Assembly (NCBI GenBank): GCA_036345935.2
Contig: JADWOT020001577.1
Coordinates: 1,278,804 to 1,342,803 of the forward strand
Length of the DNA stretch: 64,000 nucleotides
From: Taenia hydatigena
Lineage: Eukaryota > Platyhelminthes > Cestoda > Cyclophyllidea > Taeniidae
Reading direction: 5' to 3'
Shown here: positions 51,550 through 64,000 of the stretch, in pieces
Position numbering within the stretch: the first letter of the stretch is position 1
Layout of the letters: each line of letters starts with the position of its first letter
The notes under the pieces: model-generated
What the model was told of the DNA's origin: nothing
Seen by the model: only the letters and a program-made list of their open reading frames with translations
Database searches by the model: none
Position numbers and translations under genes: made by a program

Positions 51550-54500
51550 AGGCCGCCCTTTTATTTGCAAGATCAAATAATGGCTAATGACCAGTTGGTT
51601 GGCCTCAAAGCATGTGGTGAAATTAAAAAGCATCGATTTATTCATTTAGAATGACAGATGCAGCAGTTGTTCCTCATCTTAGCGAGCTTTGGGATTCAGA
51701 AAGGCCTAGAAGTTTGTGTTAATCCAGACTGTTCCTGCGAATACGATGGATGGCCCACAAGATGTCGCCATTGGTTGTGGGTGAATTTGTACTTGGCCAC
51801 TACCGTCTGCTCGGAATTTGTATGCTCCAAATGGATCGTGCAATGGATTACGCAGCTTTTTGGTTTGGGTTCGTTGGCCTGCCGGTTACGCCTCCTGCTT
51901 AACATTCAAGTGCATCTAACCAGTAGCGACGCCTTAACATTAACACGATTACCATTCTCACACAGCCAGTTACCCTGTCACGACTAGTCTATCTACCAGC
52001 AGCCATTTGGGAGAGGTCATCCTCATAGTTGGAAACTTGTTTTGAATTCATACTGCACTTGCATTAAAACTGTTGAACAAATCTATCTATGCATGTTTTA
52101 ATTCACCACTTGTCCACGAAATGAATGACGTCTTCAATGAACTGACGCTGGAAGAGAGGATGCCTGGGATAATTTTGCTTTTAGTGGACAGATTTTGTAG
52201 CCACCTGATACACGGCCATGGTTGTCTTTCACGCTCTTACAGGGGAGTTAAACGTAGTATTTGGTCCACGAATATCTAATCGCTAAGTTTTTCTGTCATC
52301 AACCCGAGTGAGGGTCAACTTGAATCCAGGTGTGAGTTAGTGGTATGCGGTCGCCAAATAACGGGAATGCGACAGATGTTAGCCATTGCGCTAACATAAT
52401 CATAGGTCAGGGTGTGCTGTAAACATGTCAGCTCTCGCTGATCTCCATAGTTGGCGTGCGATTCGACCCCATCAACACTTTGTAGTTGGTTTATGAAATG
52501 TGTGAAGGCTATGCTCCTACAAGATACCAGGACAAGTGTGGACAAAGCGAGATATAATTTCGAGTAGATAGCCAACCGGCTACAGGCAACGCCATCATGG
52601 TGATACAGCATCGTGATTTTAACTTTATGAAGCCCTTCTCAGCGTGATTTTACCATGCTATTGGGTTTATTCTTTTCAAGCCATCTTTTATACCCGTTTG
52701 CGATCGTTCCTGTTGCACTTATGCGTATGCATGCCTCATGGCAAATAGCCGTTAACATTTCAGCCTCAACAACTAAAAGCAAGGTAAATGTTGATACTAT
52801 TTGCCTTTAATCACTGCATTAAAGGGATTTATCCTCCTATTTAGATTTTGACATTACAACACCACTAAAATAATTTTATTAGCTCTAATGCGAATGATTT
52901 GCTAGGTTTTGTGGTGGCGTGGATCCCATCCACTAACTACCATCGCCATCTCAACTCACCCAAGTTTTAAGCCGCTGTGTACGTTGCCCACTTATTTTTC
53001 TATTTCAGGTCAAATTCGCTTTTCATATCTTAGTTATTCTTTCCATTTTTCGCATTCAGACCGTCTGATTTGCATTGAAGCTCCCAAATAGTGCGAGTCT
53101 CATTAGCAAGTTTTAAAAGCTATTGAAGGTGTTCTCAAGACAGACCGCAAGAAGAAAGACGAAGGTTCCAAAAAAAAATGAGAATAAAAACGCATGAAAT
53201 TCTTAACGGAAGCAATTTATTAGGGGTACAAACTGTTGTTCACCTTCGTCCTATGGTCGCAAACTAACTTGAATACCTCAGCAAGAAGAGGAGTTCCCTC
53301 AACAGAATGACTGAAGCATGAATGGTTGATTGCTATGCGATGGAGAGTTACTTTTGACCCATGAAGGGTCACACCGGCGTTCCCCAGTAAGGCGTCATGT
53401 TCTCGCGACCTCCCCATCTTTCAGGGCAGCCAAAAGGAATGCCTCAAACCACCCAGTCCCCCATCCAAATGTGCAAAATATCCTTGATCGAGCACTTCTC
53501 GGTCTCAAGCATTACAAACTACCCTGGAATAAGAAAATAAGCAGCTTGTTTTTTCTTTCTGCAGCGTAACATTCATGACAATCACGTTGAACCAGAACTC
53601 TGCTTCTTCTTTATTGTCCGAACGACGGTCACTTGCTTCTTCCAATTGCTAATCTAAAACAGAGGTTGCTAGTCCCCTTTATGTGCACATCGCACTTCAC
53701 AGTGACAACATGGGAAGTGCGGAGAAGATATCATGGAGAAGCTGGTAAGGGGAAAGAAAGAGGGTCGGGGAAGCCAAATAAGTAATGTGATGAGCCACTA
53801 GTTTAGAATCACAGGCAATGTAACAGCTCACATTGCTAAGTACTGCGCCTTCCACCCGCTTGCCCTTCAAAACGAAGGGATTGAGGGAGCAGGTTAATAT
53901 AACAGACCATTATCCCACAAGCAAGGGGTCGGTGTGAAACACAAAAGTATGTCAGGCATGCTCACTCCACAACGCCGTATAGAGATCTGCGAGTGTGGTA
54001 AAATTTGGGTCGCAACCGTGGTCGTGATTGATTCTGCCATCTTGTTAATAGCTATGCTGCTGGCTGCGCCTCCGAAGTCGCCAAGAAAAAGGATGATCAG
54101 ATATGTGATTGAAAGTTCACCTTTCACCATCTACACACTTCCTAGCGATGGTGGTGATTCTTATCCAGTTAATAGGAAAGCAAGCAGCCAAATGACTAAG
54201 TCGAAGACACTTTGCTCAGGTTGTGTTAAATTGAACGGCAGCGCGAGTACAGAGAACAAAAGGGAAAGGGTAATTCGGTGTCTTCAACTCCAAGATGGCT
54301 GATATTGACAGCTTAATCGCATGCGACTTGTGCAATAGAATGCGTAAATCGTCATTAGCGTCGTCGGAATTAACTAGTAGCCGATTGGAAGGCTGATCCA
54401 TACTAATTGTACCAAACACAGTGGCTGTGTTTGTTGCAGCGTTGCATTCTGTTCATTGTTAGCTTAGTGGAAGCATTGCTAGAAATTTCGTTACGATGGA

Positions 54501-57500
54501 AGCTTCCGTTATATGTAGACGTAAATAGTGGTAGAGGCAAAGGGTGGCCTCAAACTATATATTTTCCTCCCTAACAATCCGATACCGCCATACGGCGTCT
54601 TCAGTAGTGCCTTCACTACTACTGATATCAGCTGATGCCTGTGAATAATCGGAGAAAGGTAGGATACACATGTACAAATTCGACGACTGACCAGGTGGCA
54701 AAGACTGCTCCGGTAAGTAGGCTCTGCTTCAGCGAACTTAATGTTCAGGTAACAGCACGTCCTTATCCAATTTGAGCCGTTGAGAAGAGATTTGAACAAC
54801 AATCTTCCGGCAATTTTAACCACAGCCGCTCTGAATATAATTTCGTCAAAGCGGCAGCCTATTTCAAGTGGCAATCCACATTAAAATTAAAACACCTAGA
54901 GCTGGACTTCATTTGTTGAGCTCCTATAACACAATGCCCAGATCATCTGTAATATCCGAGTTCGCCCCTCACCCCTTCCACGACTTGATCGAAGGATGCT
55001 GGTGCATGCCTCTTCTTGATGCATTTTAAGGGTGCGTCTTTACTGTTCTGCGTTTAAGCAGACGTCTTAGTTATGATGACGCATCTCAAGCAGGGGATTC
55101 TTGATTGTGCGAACATAAATTTTGTTGTTCTCTTAACACGATTCACGGGTCGCTATGATGTCACTGATGAGTTTTGCGACCTCGTCTGAGCTCACAAATA
55201 GGACGAAGTGAAAAGATGGGTGGAAAGAAAATCGTGAAGCATAGCTTTTAGACAAAGACATGGCAAGAGTAGGGAAAAATGGCGTCAGAATAAAAGGCTA
55301 GGCATTAAATGGGCTCTTCATCACTCGGTTTTGCAAATTACGAACGAGTGTTAATGATGCTCATTAACTTTATAGTATACACTTACAAACATTGGGCTTA
55401 GAGAGTCAAAACTGTTTTCAAAAAGCAAATGCTTTTGAGCTGTAAGTAAACCATCTTCTATCCTTAAACATTATGCAGCCCACAAACACTGAGGCATAGA
55501 GCGCCGATGCACTGAAACACATACCTTGGCTTCTGAAGCACTATGGAAGTATTTCCATAGTATAGCAGTTTTGAAGCCGTCAAATGATCTTTTATAAACA
55601 ACGAATTAATGTAGTACAGCGTCTAAGCTACAACGCGCATCTAGGTTCTGTATTAAAACCATCGCAAAAGGAGTCGTTAGGACATTCCTGTCCTCACCAG
55701 GAAGATGACAGCTACAAACGTGTGCTTTGAGACGAAGCAGGATCCAGAGCAAGGGATGGGGCTAAAAGAAACTGTAGACAACAATATTGAGTTGTGCTAC
55801 ACTTAAGACTTAACCACTTTTATAATCTGCACTTTCCCTCATCCCCGATAGTTGCCAAACTCTGCATACGCCAGCAAGCCTCATGACCACCCTTCGCGCA
55901 TATCTCAGGATACGTGTCATGATTCTGATTTCATTGCATCATCTGGACTGTTCGTTCAGATCCCGTTGCAGCGGAGCCTTTCGCTTAACTCAGACTGCTA
56001 TATGGATTCAACTCTTAGTAGATTCACGAGCGGATATGCTGGTTCAACTGAGACCTCGGTCCTTGCAAAAGTACCTGCCTTGCCTCAAAATCCTCAATTA
56101 TTCATTTATTCATGTAGTTTTTCTTAGTAGCATTTACTGATTCGTTTACTATTTGGGCTGGAAACTGTTATGTAGAGTTTGCTCAGATGAGAGTGTCTGC
56201 AGCCTCGGAACTCATGTCACAATCACTACCATCCTACTCACTTATGAGCTATTACTACCCTCGCATGAGAATCCAAAATCCATTACGCCTGTAATGTTTC
56301 TTGTAGGAGCATTGTCGCTTTAATAACGGGTGGAGGGAAGACGCTGTCAATTTTTCGTCGCCCGGTTTAGCTTTGTGCACTGATCACAAATATAGCGTAA
56401 CCACTTGTGAAACTGAATCAGAATTCGACTTCATCGGGATAAAAGACCTGCGGATCCATAGCTGTGATTATGCATTCGGCTAAAATCAGATCTTAAACGA
56501 TTTCTAAATGGAAACTTTAGTCAAAGCTAATTCAACTGAGGAATTGAGGATTTTGTCAAATGCAGTCAAACAAGTGCTGAATCAACACTTGTACTTATCC
56601 CAATTAAAGGATGTTCTAATTTGTTGTCTTAGTCATGCACTTCTATATTTGATGTTTAATCAATGTAAAGGAGGATACGAAAAACGTATTCTGGTGCTAG
56701 ATTCCGTCCTAACTAAGCATTGTTCTTTACCTCCGACCAGGCAAATTACATTACCTCTTCCTTCCTACAATTTCTAGGTCATTATTTTCTTTACCTTTTC
56801 CTCCTTTATTTGTACTTTATATCCCAAGCATTGTTATTTGGGTTTTCGAAGAGGGAACCGTAAAGCCTTGTCATGCCTGCCATTCCATACGTTCATCTTC
56901 TGCCAACTCATTTTTCCCTTCACTACCAATTTTTGTTTACTTCTCTTCCCATAGTTAGTCTTGGCGTAACCTGGTTTACCCCGAAGCTCGTAGTGTGGAA
57001 TAGCGATTGGTCATTGGAATGTAAGAGATTAACATTCCTCTTCGCGAATGCTGCATGTGATTGCATTTGAGGCTTGGTACCCGCTGTCCTTATGTAAACA
57101 ACAAAGTCTTGCGCTTTCATTCATGAAGGAATCACTTATTATTGAAAATAAAAGCAGACTTAGGCAATTTTATACAACGCAATCAAACAGGGCAGGTGAT
57201 CTTCAGAAGAAAAGGATTAATGGGATAATGTGTGGACAACAAGGCCATTGTTAAGGCGTGCGATGAGGAAGTTCTTCGCGTTTTAGCTTCACAATAGCAG
57301 TGGACATTAGTCCCGTATTACGTGATTTACGCATTATATCATTCGTGAACAGGGCATGATAGCGTTGTCCCTGTAGTACCACCATCCTTCCTTGCAATCA
57401 AACGAAGCCGCACGACCAATGCTAGGCACCGTGTTTCCTTAGTCGGTGGTTGCTCCCAGGAACTCCCGATGCTTGCAAGTCACTAAAATTTTAGTCATGT

Positions 57501-60410
57501 CTTCTTATTTGCCAGTGTCACTTAAAGCAGCCCCTTTTTGGCTTTCCAATAACTTTTTAATAAAAGCGATGTTTTCGTGATGCTGACGTTTTCGTAGGCT
57601 GTAAAATTTGACGTAAAACAAGTATGTTGAAAGCAAAAGGCCGTTAGTTGACAAAAAGCCATTAGTCGTTATAAACGTCATCAGCCTTCAATGAAGGAAA
57701 CGTTTTGGAGCAAACATAACCATAACCACTGTAAGCTGATCATATCATTAGTGGGCAAGTTCCCATCGTACAATTGATACCCTTATTCCAACAAAGTAAA
57801 TCCCATGCATAGATGATGCAAATCAAATTAAATACACAAGTAGTAGTGTTGAGGATTTCCTGTAATTTTGTAAATATTTCAGTTTCAAACTGCGGCTCAA
57901 ACTCGTAAGGTACAGCTGGTGGATGTCATTTATAAACCTATTCTCCAGCGCTGTCGTGACTGGATTTGACTTCTATACCTAGCCACAAAAGCGCTACATC
58001 AATCTAGTTCAAGTCAGCATTGACAACAAAAGTGGATACGCACCACGGATTTTGTTCTTTGCAACCATATCATGCACAGAGAAGTCGAGCAGTGGTTAAT
58101 GTGTCTTTAAATTGCAGCGACCGACCTTTAGTTAGAATCATCGTATGCACAACTGTCCGACTCGGACAGTGCTTGAGCCGGTGCTACACCTCCCACTAAG
58201 GTGTGTTGCCCCGAGCTTGTCAGAACCATGCACCCGCGTACTTAGACTCCTTTAATTCTACTCAAGTTCATCGATGTCGACTGGCATTGGTGTCACAGAT
58301 GTGCGCACATACATTTGAAAAAGTTGAACGCCAAATTTTGACTTTTCATCGAAGCCTCAATAATGAACACTCATGATACTACTTTTACTCACGCATCAAG
58401 CTTCATGTGGCCTCATTTAGCATGTTAACAATTTTGATGTCCTAAACGCCTAAGCAAACGAAGCCAGTAACACGATAATAACTCATCGATTATCATCAGT
58501 TGGATTCAATTCGTTCTACCATGAGTGCACTTTAGCAGAAGTCATAGACGGAATGATGCTCACTCCAGTTGCAAGGATGTTGATTAGATAAATGAAAAAT
58601 TGCCATCACTTTCGATTTGCTCTGCGATGGCTGCTCTGAAAATGCGTAAGTGTTTAATCTTAGATCAGGGCAGCGCAGGTATTGCAGAAAGGTTTTACTT
58701 GTCGATTCTCAATTTATCCTCCACAGTTTTGCTCAGCGCATAAAAGCTAGAATGCATTGCCACTTATTGAAGTAGAACCACGTGGTGGTAGAGTGGACAT
58801 GGAACACACGCCATGAAATTAAGTAGCGTGTCCAAGGTGATTTAATGCTTCGACCGAGGAAAACACAAATTTGAAACCTTAAAGGACATGCAAAATTAGC
58901 TTTGACCATGGCATTGGCCGTCGAGATGGGACCATTCTGTATCATTCGTCTCCCTCTGAGCCTATACAGTGTCATTATAGGCATTCGAATCCGGCGTCAG
59001 TTTTCAAGAACACTGCCTTCTTTCCGTCGAGAAGATCGTATAATCACTAAGTTTTTCTTCTTATCTCATAAGCTGTAACTGTGCAAGCATTCATGCGAAT
59101 GGGGTTCGTCAAGCTCTTTTCAGCAGAGCAGTTCCCATAAAATCAATGCAGAAGCATAGAGTTCTAAAAGCTGTGCAGGCAACTTAGTGGTCCCATGAAT
59201 GCTGCTGATAAAGTTATTACTCAGAATGTCTTGCTGCTTGCGCCTGTCTCGTGCTAAGTCATCCAAGTAGCCAAATGGTGGCAATACTGCGTTTAATCAA
59301 TAGGTGGAGATCTAGAGCAATGATAGGAACGTGAATAGTCCACTCTTCTGTCTAAACCGCACTTAGTACAATCTGCATTGATGTGGGATGAGATCACGCG
59401 AGATCTCTAAGGCGCAGAGGAAAAACGCATTTTGATGGGAGGAGAGAGATAGAAAGGAAAAGGAGGTAAGGAAGGATGAAAGATAACATGCATCGAAAGA
59501 CTACACATCCATGTCGCTCTACCTACCCGTCCACAAAGTGATGCTATTACATTCCAAAAGCTGACAGAATTTGAGGAGAATTAGTTGAGCTACTGCGCAA
59601 CTATGTGTTGTGAGATTTGGACCTAATCGTTGGTAGCAGTTTTTATAAATGCCAGTTCAAAACTGCTCTGTTACTAAATCCTATTCAAAGGTATTTCTAA
59701 TTTATTATTCGAATTGCAGAACTACGTGGAATGCACTTCAATCTATTCTTAAGCTGTCAGCATCACCCTCGAGATCGGACGTTAATTTGTCAAAAATAGC
59801 CCAGAAGAGAAAATAAAACGAGTGTGTGAATGCTAGGTTTTAGTATATGCTTGCAGACTCTAAGGCGAGTTCTTCTTGACTGGTGATCACCGAGCATCCA
59901 AGGGAGCATGACTCCTCTTCATTCCTACTCAATAGCTAAAATGGAGCAGAGATGCGCTGCTACCAGAATGGCAAGGTCACTCAAGCACTATAAATTTGCC
60001 TGAATCACGCAGCTTACTTACCGGGCAGCCCTTGTCGTCTAATCAGTCGTCAGATTTGTGCGCGCGTATCCTACTTCTTTTAGTCAATCGTACGAATTGG
60101 CTGAATTTACTAATATTGGAGGCAAAACTGAAGTCGTTGTTCAGAGGTATTCGATCATCTAGGAGGAAGAATGGTCCCCGAGGGAGTGCAGGTCAGCACA
60201 CTCGGTGTTCTTGGCTCAAAAATGCAAACCAAAGAAGTCCGCACCTACTGCCATTCTTTTCGGCCACTTGCATAGGTGGCCTCCACCTTAGCCATGTTTC
60301 TCTCCGTAGCGATGGATATAACCAAATGCTGCAACAACAATCGCAAAGTTGGATGGCACAATGGGTCAAGATCACTGTCCTATCTAGCCACGTGTCTTAA
60401 ATAGAGAAGC
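51550..60410 (+). repeat. Segmental duplication block B, copy 2
   Basis: It is colinear with 18340-27056. It begins about 145 bases after the stop of the zinc-finger remnant and ends abruptly at aatagagaagc, immediately followed by HSP90-derived sequence. The near-identical island 53640-55385 lies inside, as does a second, smaller one at 58435-58745 (partner 25140-25480). Confidence 0.9.
52880..53110 (+). repeat. Fragment of repeat R inserted in block B copy 2
   Basis: It resembles 490-710 of block A (same order: catccac, ccatc, aagc..ctg, ttcctatttc, cattgcagc/cattgaagc) and, inverted, 10850-11060. It lies where block B copy 2 (52760-53150) departs from copy 1 (19690-19850). Confidence 0.6.
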
Positions 60411-60890
60411 ACCAAAGTGACATCTACTACATCCCGAACGGAACCAAGGACAGTCTTGCTAGTTCTACCCTTAAGGTGCTTTGCGTGGTGGATACGATCG
60501 ATGGATATGCAGGGCCGCAACTGCGTGAGCATGACGCGAGGAAGTTTGTGGGCGTGACGAAGGGGAGTCTTGAACTTCCTGAGGGCTAGGCGTAGAGGGA
60601 AAGGTTCGAGGAAGTGAAGACAAGAAGACCAAGTCACTGTGTCCAACAGGCTTACCACTGCCTCCTTTTGTATTGTTAGTTCGCCATTTGGTTGGTCTGC
60701 TAACAAGACGTGAGTCATGAAGGCTTAAGCGCTTTGCGAATCCAGCACACTTGGATATATGCCCACCAAGAAGTATTTGGAGATCAACCCTGATCGGATA
60801 AGTTTTGCAAGGGTCTTAGTAATATGCTCTTTAGCACAGCCATGCTCGTCTCTAGATTCACTTTATGGGATACAGAGGTTCATGTTAACA
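60411..60890 (+). pseudogene. HSP90 pseudogene fragment (middle to C-terminal part)
   Basis: This is derived from a cytosolic HSP90 chaperone. Successive frames give IYYIPNGTKDS (family: HIYYITGETKDQ), then LREHDARKFVGVTKGSLELPEG followed by TAG, TVSNRLTTASFCIV, FGWSAN, VMKA followed by TAA, STLGYMPTKKYLEINPD, and MLFSTAMLVSRFTLWDTEV (family: VLLFETALLSSGFSLEDP). Several stops and frameshifts make it non-coding. The region between FEE and TVSNR is shortened. It begins exactly where block B copy 2 ends and converges on the second HSP90 piece. Identity with HSP90 is certain from several motifs; the exact frameshift positions are approximate. Confidence 0.85.
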
Positions 60891-61139
60891 TTTTCCGAAT
60901 CAAATAGAAGATAGGTCCGGTACTTGCTGGAAAGTGAGCGGTCTCGGCTTCCTCTTCGAGCATAACTAAACATGCTCCTTTATTATGAAACAAGTCCTTG
61001 CAGGATCTCCAGAGCACTAAAGGCAATTTTGTTGAGGTGGAATGGAAGGCGTGAAAAGGAAAAGAAAGCGAGGCGAAATGGAAGACTGCATGTTTAAAAT
61101 GTCTATTCCGCCTCGTCACTCCATCGGCTTGGTCGTCAT

Positions 61140-62266
61140 TCATGCTTTGATAAGTCCTTGATAAGCTTTCCTGCCAGCGGTTGTCTTATCTGCCAACTTC
61201 ATCGGCTCGTCTTCCGGCATCTCCAAACACATACTTATCAGCCCGTGGATCTTATTGACACGAGCCTTTGGATCCTATAAAGTGAATCCAGAGGAGAGCG
61301 TGGCTGCGCTGAAGAGCGTGCTTATGGGATTATTGCAAATCTTATTGGGTTTGCCTTCAGCTGACAAAATCTTCTTTAGACGAATCATAACCTTGTTACT
61401 AGGGTTGATCTTTTAAATATTTCTTGGTGGACATCTATCCGAGTGTGCTGGATTCGCGGAGCGCTTAAGCCTTCATGGTCTGTTCCACGTTAGCAGTCCA
61501 GTCGAATGCTGAAGCAGTAATGCAACAGGGAGAAGCAGTAAGACTGCTAAACACGGTGAGATTCTCAAGCTATTGTCTAAAATGTACTTGATCTTCTTGC
61601 AAGTAGGTTTGAAGGAGGCCTTTGCTTCCTCAAACCTCTCCTTCTCTGCCTAATCCTCAAGAAGTTCAAGACCCTCCTTCGTCACTTGCACCAACTTCTC
61701 CGCGTCATGCTCACGCAGTCGCGGCACTGCATGCTCATCGATCGGATTTACTATGCAAAGCAACTCAAGACCACGCTCTTTTAGCACCTCAGTAAGGGCT
61801 CCTTCATGCGTGGCACGTGGTGCTTCTGACTAGTCATATCATCGCCGCTCTGACAGGAGCAATAACGCAACGGTTTAATCAACTCCTTACGGTTTGTATT
61901 ATCTTTGTGTATCCCGAGCTCAATGTCCTTTAAAAGCTGCTCACTGGACTTCTTGTAGGTCTGAGCGTCCTCTGCTAAATCTTCTAATAGCTTCATTCAC
62001 TTCTTGATCAAGTTTATTCGAATTGCTTTTAAAATCTTGTTCTGCTTCCAATCATTGCTTAGCGAATCGTAAAGCTCGCCACGCCCTTCCTGACTGCTAT
62101 CCTCTGGACTTCGAGTCCTCAAAGGCATGGTTTTATTCAACCATTCTTCGTCAATATACTTCTCTTTGACTTGCTCCTTCTTCTTTTTCCTCTTACCATG
62201 TTCGCTACTGCCTTTGCCACCTTCATCATCTGGTCCTTCTGCATCAAGTTTCCTTACTTCTGGCTT
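61140..62266 (-). pseudogene. HSP90 pseudogene (charged linker to C-terminus, with internal deletions)
   Basis: Read on the minus strand it starts in the charged linker (KRKKKKEQVKEKYIDEEWLN), then NKTMPLRTRSPED and GELYDSLSNDW. A deletion of roughly 100 codons then joins it to KILKAIRINLIKK. There a TGA at 61999-61997 replaces the family cysteine. The frame continues with LLEDLAEDAQTYKK, LGIHKDNTNRKEL and RYCSCQSGDDMTS. About 20 codons are missing after RMKE. KERGLELL, VNPIDEH, VTKEGLELLED plus TAG (61652-61650), WTANVEQTMKA plus TAA, STLG and LSSGFTL plus TAG follow across frameshifts. The tail DEP does not lead to an MEEVD end. The N-terminal ATPase domain was not found upstream. No introns are evident in what remains, which fits a retrocopy but does not prove it. 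Confidence 0.88.
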
Positions 62267-63519
62267 GCCTGAGAGAAAAGTAGTAAAGCTAGCGTTTATA
62301 ACCAAAGCAAACACTTTAAGCCAGTTTTTGAATGTTCTGAACACTAGCAATTTAGTCCTTTATTAACGATGGTGTACGAAATTTCACGAACATAGCAAAC
62401 AACATGTGCTCAGGTTTGGTTACTTCCACGGCAGTGATGGTGAGGCGGAAAGATGATGCAGTGCGATGCAGTGGCCAGAACCCATCCACTTGGTGGGAAT
62501 GGGTGTAGAGTAAATCAAAAAGAGACTAATGGTTGGACCAAAAGAACAGTTGATCAATAATGGAAGGGAGAGGAACTGATTAAAGGACCGACTTAGTGAG
62601 TGTTGGATTCGGCTAGGTCTCGCGTCTCTCTCTTGGCAGGCCAAAATGACCAAACTATCTTTCAAAACAGTGGTTTGGATGCTGCACGCAAATAGAGGAG
62701 AATATTCTAAAGGAAAAATGAGAGTTAATGTAATTGGTCGGTACAGTTCAAACTTCGCCTTTTCTGATAATCGCCACCGTGTCTAAATTGTCATTCTGTT
62801 TCACAAGAGGAATACCGGCGATAAGGATGCGGCGTTGTCTCTCTCCTACCCACAAATGAAACGCAAACTCTCACGAGAAGTGTTGTGGACGCAATAAAGC
62901 TTAAAGTTTTAGGCGGGTAGTAATAGGGCGAGTTGTAGAAGGTAACAGCAATTAGAGGCTGCAGACACTCCTCTCTGTGCCAAGTCTGTGCTGCATGTAT
63001 CCGCCAAACGGTAAAACGAATAGGTAAGTGCAGATGGAAGAAGTCTTGTGGTCAAGTGAATGCAGTAATTGACAGTTTTGGAATTAAACATGTACCTTTG
63101 TTAATTTTCAATGTTCCATTTGAACTAGCATACCCACTGGCGCATCTGATATGCCCTGAATCAATACAGCAATCTGTTTTAAGCGATGTGTGCATTGTAT
63201 TGACTTTTTCTCACAGGCACTTCTGTGCTGAACTGTTGCAAAGACACCTCAATGCAACGAATATTCTCCATTATGAATACAAACGTGTACCATGGCTCAG
63301 AGAGGACGCATATCGCCCTTAAATAGTATTCCTTCTTCCAAATTATAGCTCCTAAAGCGTGTTTTGACTTGAATGCTGACAACAGCGGTGAAGCTGTGTG
63401 GGCCTCATCCCCACTTTCTGTGATCTTACACATTCTTCCACGTGACAGTTACCAGCATGCCTAATCATCGCGCGAGCATCACGAAAAGTAGGTGATCAAA
63501 ACTTAAGGCAAAAGAACAG
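62267..63519. other. No gene recognised
   Basis: Short frames only (for example 63056-63322, + strand, 88 codons). I looked here for the missing N-terminal ATPase domain of the HSP90 pseudogene and did not find it. Confidence 0.5.
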
Positions 63520-64000
63520 AGGTGATGTAGATGGATGTGCTGGTGTTGTCGAACCGGGTGGATAATGATATGAGTATTTCCTGCGCCCACATTCACTCAA
63601 GCCGTTCAACTTTGAACGATTCTTAAGTTTCACTCTCCATCTAGCACTAGGGTAGCTGCTGAGTTCCACACATTCAGATAAGAGCAAGAGAATTTTGTTA
63701 CCCTCCGCTTTATAATAGAACTTCCATTGCGCCACTCCTTACCTGCGCGGATTAAGACATCGCCCAATACTTGAACGTTCGCAACTGGCATCTGTAGTAT
63801 GTAACATACAGCCCAGATTCAAATCATCCGATTCCATTACGTTGCTCTTTCATTAAGTTCAGCATAACAAGTGATTCTGCCATATAGCTTATTTCTTCAT
63901 TGCCCTTTTGTGCATTCCCCTCGTTATCGCCTGGAACGTGTCTTTAACAAATGCATCAAAATTCTTAGTTAGTCTACTTTAGGCTTTATGCCTTGAGAAG
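63520..64000 (+). repeat. Duplicated segment, partner of 11400-11960
   Basis: Moderately diverged copy, cut by the right edge of the window. In copy 1 this segment lies about 1.4 kb downstream of the intact zinc-finger gene, so sequence beyond the window may continue the unit. Confidence 0.6.

Noticed and set aside
62127..62366. Plus-strand frame rich in Phe, Ser and Pro that looks like a membrane protein
   Set aside because: It is the antisense of the Lys/Glu-rich charged linker of the HSP90 pseudogene.
1..64000. CRISPR arrays, tRNA or rRNA genes, transposase or reverse transcriptase genes
   Set aside because: Looked for by eye on both strands; no convincing direct-repeat arrays, cloverleaf motifs or catalytic motifs found. 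A tRNAscan or profile search could still reveal degenerate examples.

Overview
The window is nuclear DNA of an animal. It holds a Snail/Scratch-type C2H2 zinc-finger gene, and broken pieces of cytosolic HSP90 and of a CDK regulatory subunit (CKS); the Snail/Scratch class is known only from metazoans. Coding density is very low, nothing has operon structure, and no rRNA, tRNA, CRISPR or recognisable transposase or reverse transcriptase was seen. I cannot fix the phylum. An invertebrate is plausible, but that is a guess.

Most of the window is an old, rearranged array of segmental duplications rather than unique sequence. Block A (1-4760) recurs at 29089-35790. Block B (18340-27056) recurs at 51550-60410, and parts of it recur a third time, more diverged and in changed order, at 45450-48960 and 49100-50010. 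Block C (6930-8580) recurs at 43240-44985. The start of a further pair is seen at 11400-11960 and 63520-64000. Divergence is patchy: stretches such as 20340-22090 against 53640-55385 are almost identical by eye, while their flanks are clearly less similar.

Gene content: (1) 8967-10019 (+) is the only convincing intact gene, an intronless-looking four-finger protein with Snail-type architecture (short finger 1-2 linker, C2HC last finger). (2) Four broken relatives lie at 27056-27740 (-), 27757-28237 (+), 32281-32529 (+) and 51099-51407 (+). (3) A CKS1/CKS2-like fragment lies at 39487-39777 (-). (4) Two convergent HSP90 pseudogene pieces lie at 60411-60890 (+) and 61140-62266 (-); they share stop codons, so one derives from the other or both come from an already dead copy.

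The remainder (roughly 4.8-6.9, 10-18, 35.8-39.5, 39.8-43.2 and 62.3-63.5 kb) holds only short open frames without recognisable domains. The picture is a birth-and-death cluster of a Snail-like zinc-finger gene carried on a large duplicated unit, with gene fragments sitting at duplication junctions. All homology statements are by-eye comparisons of this sequence with itself and with remembered family motifs.
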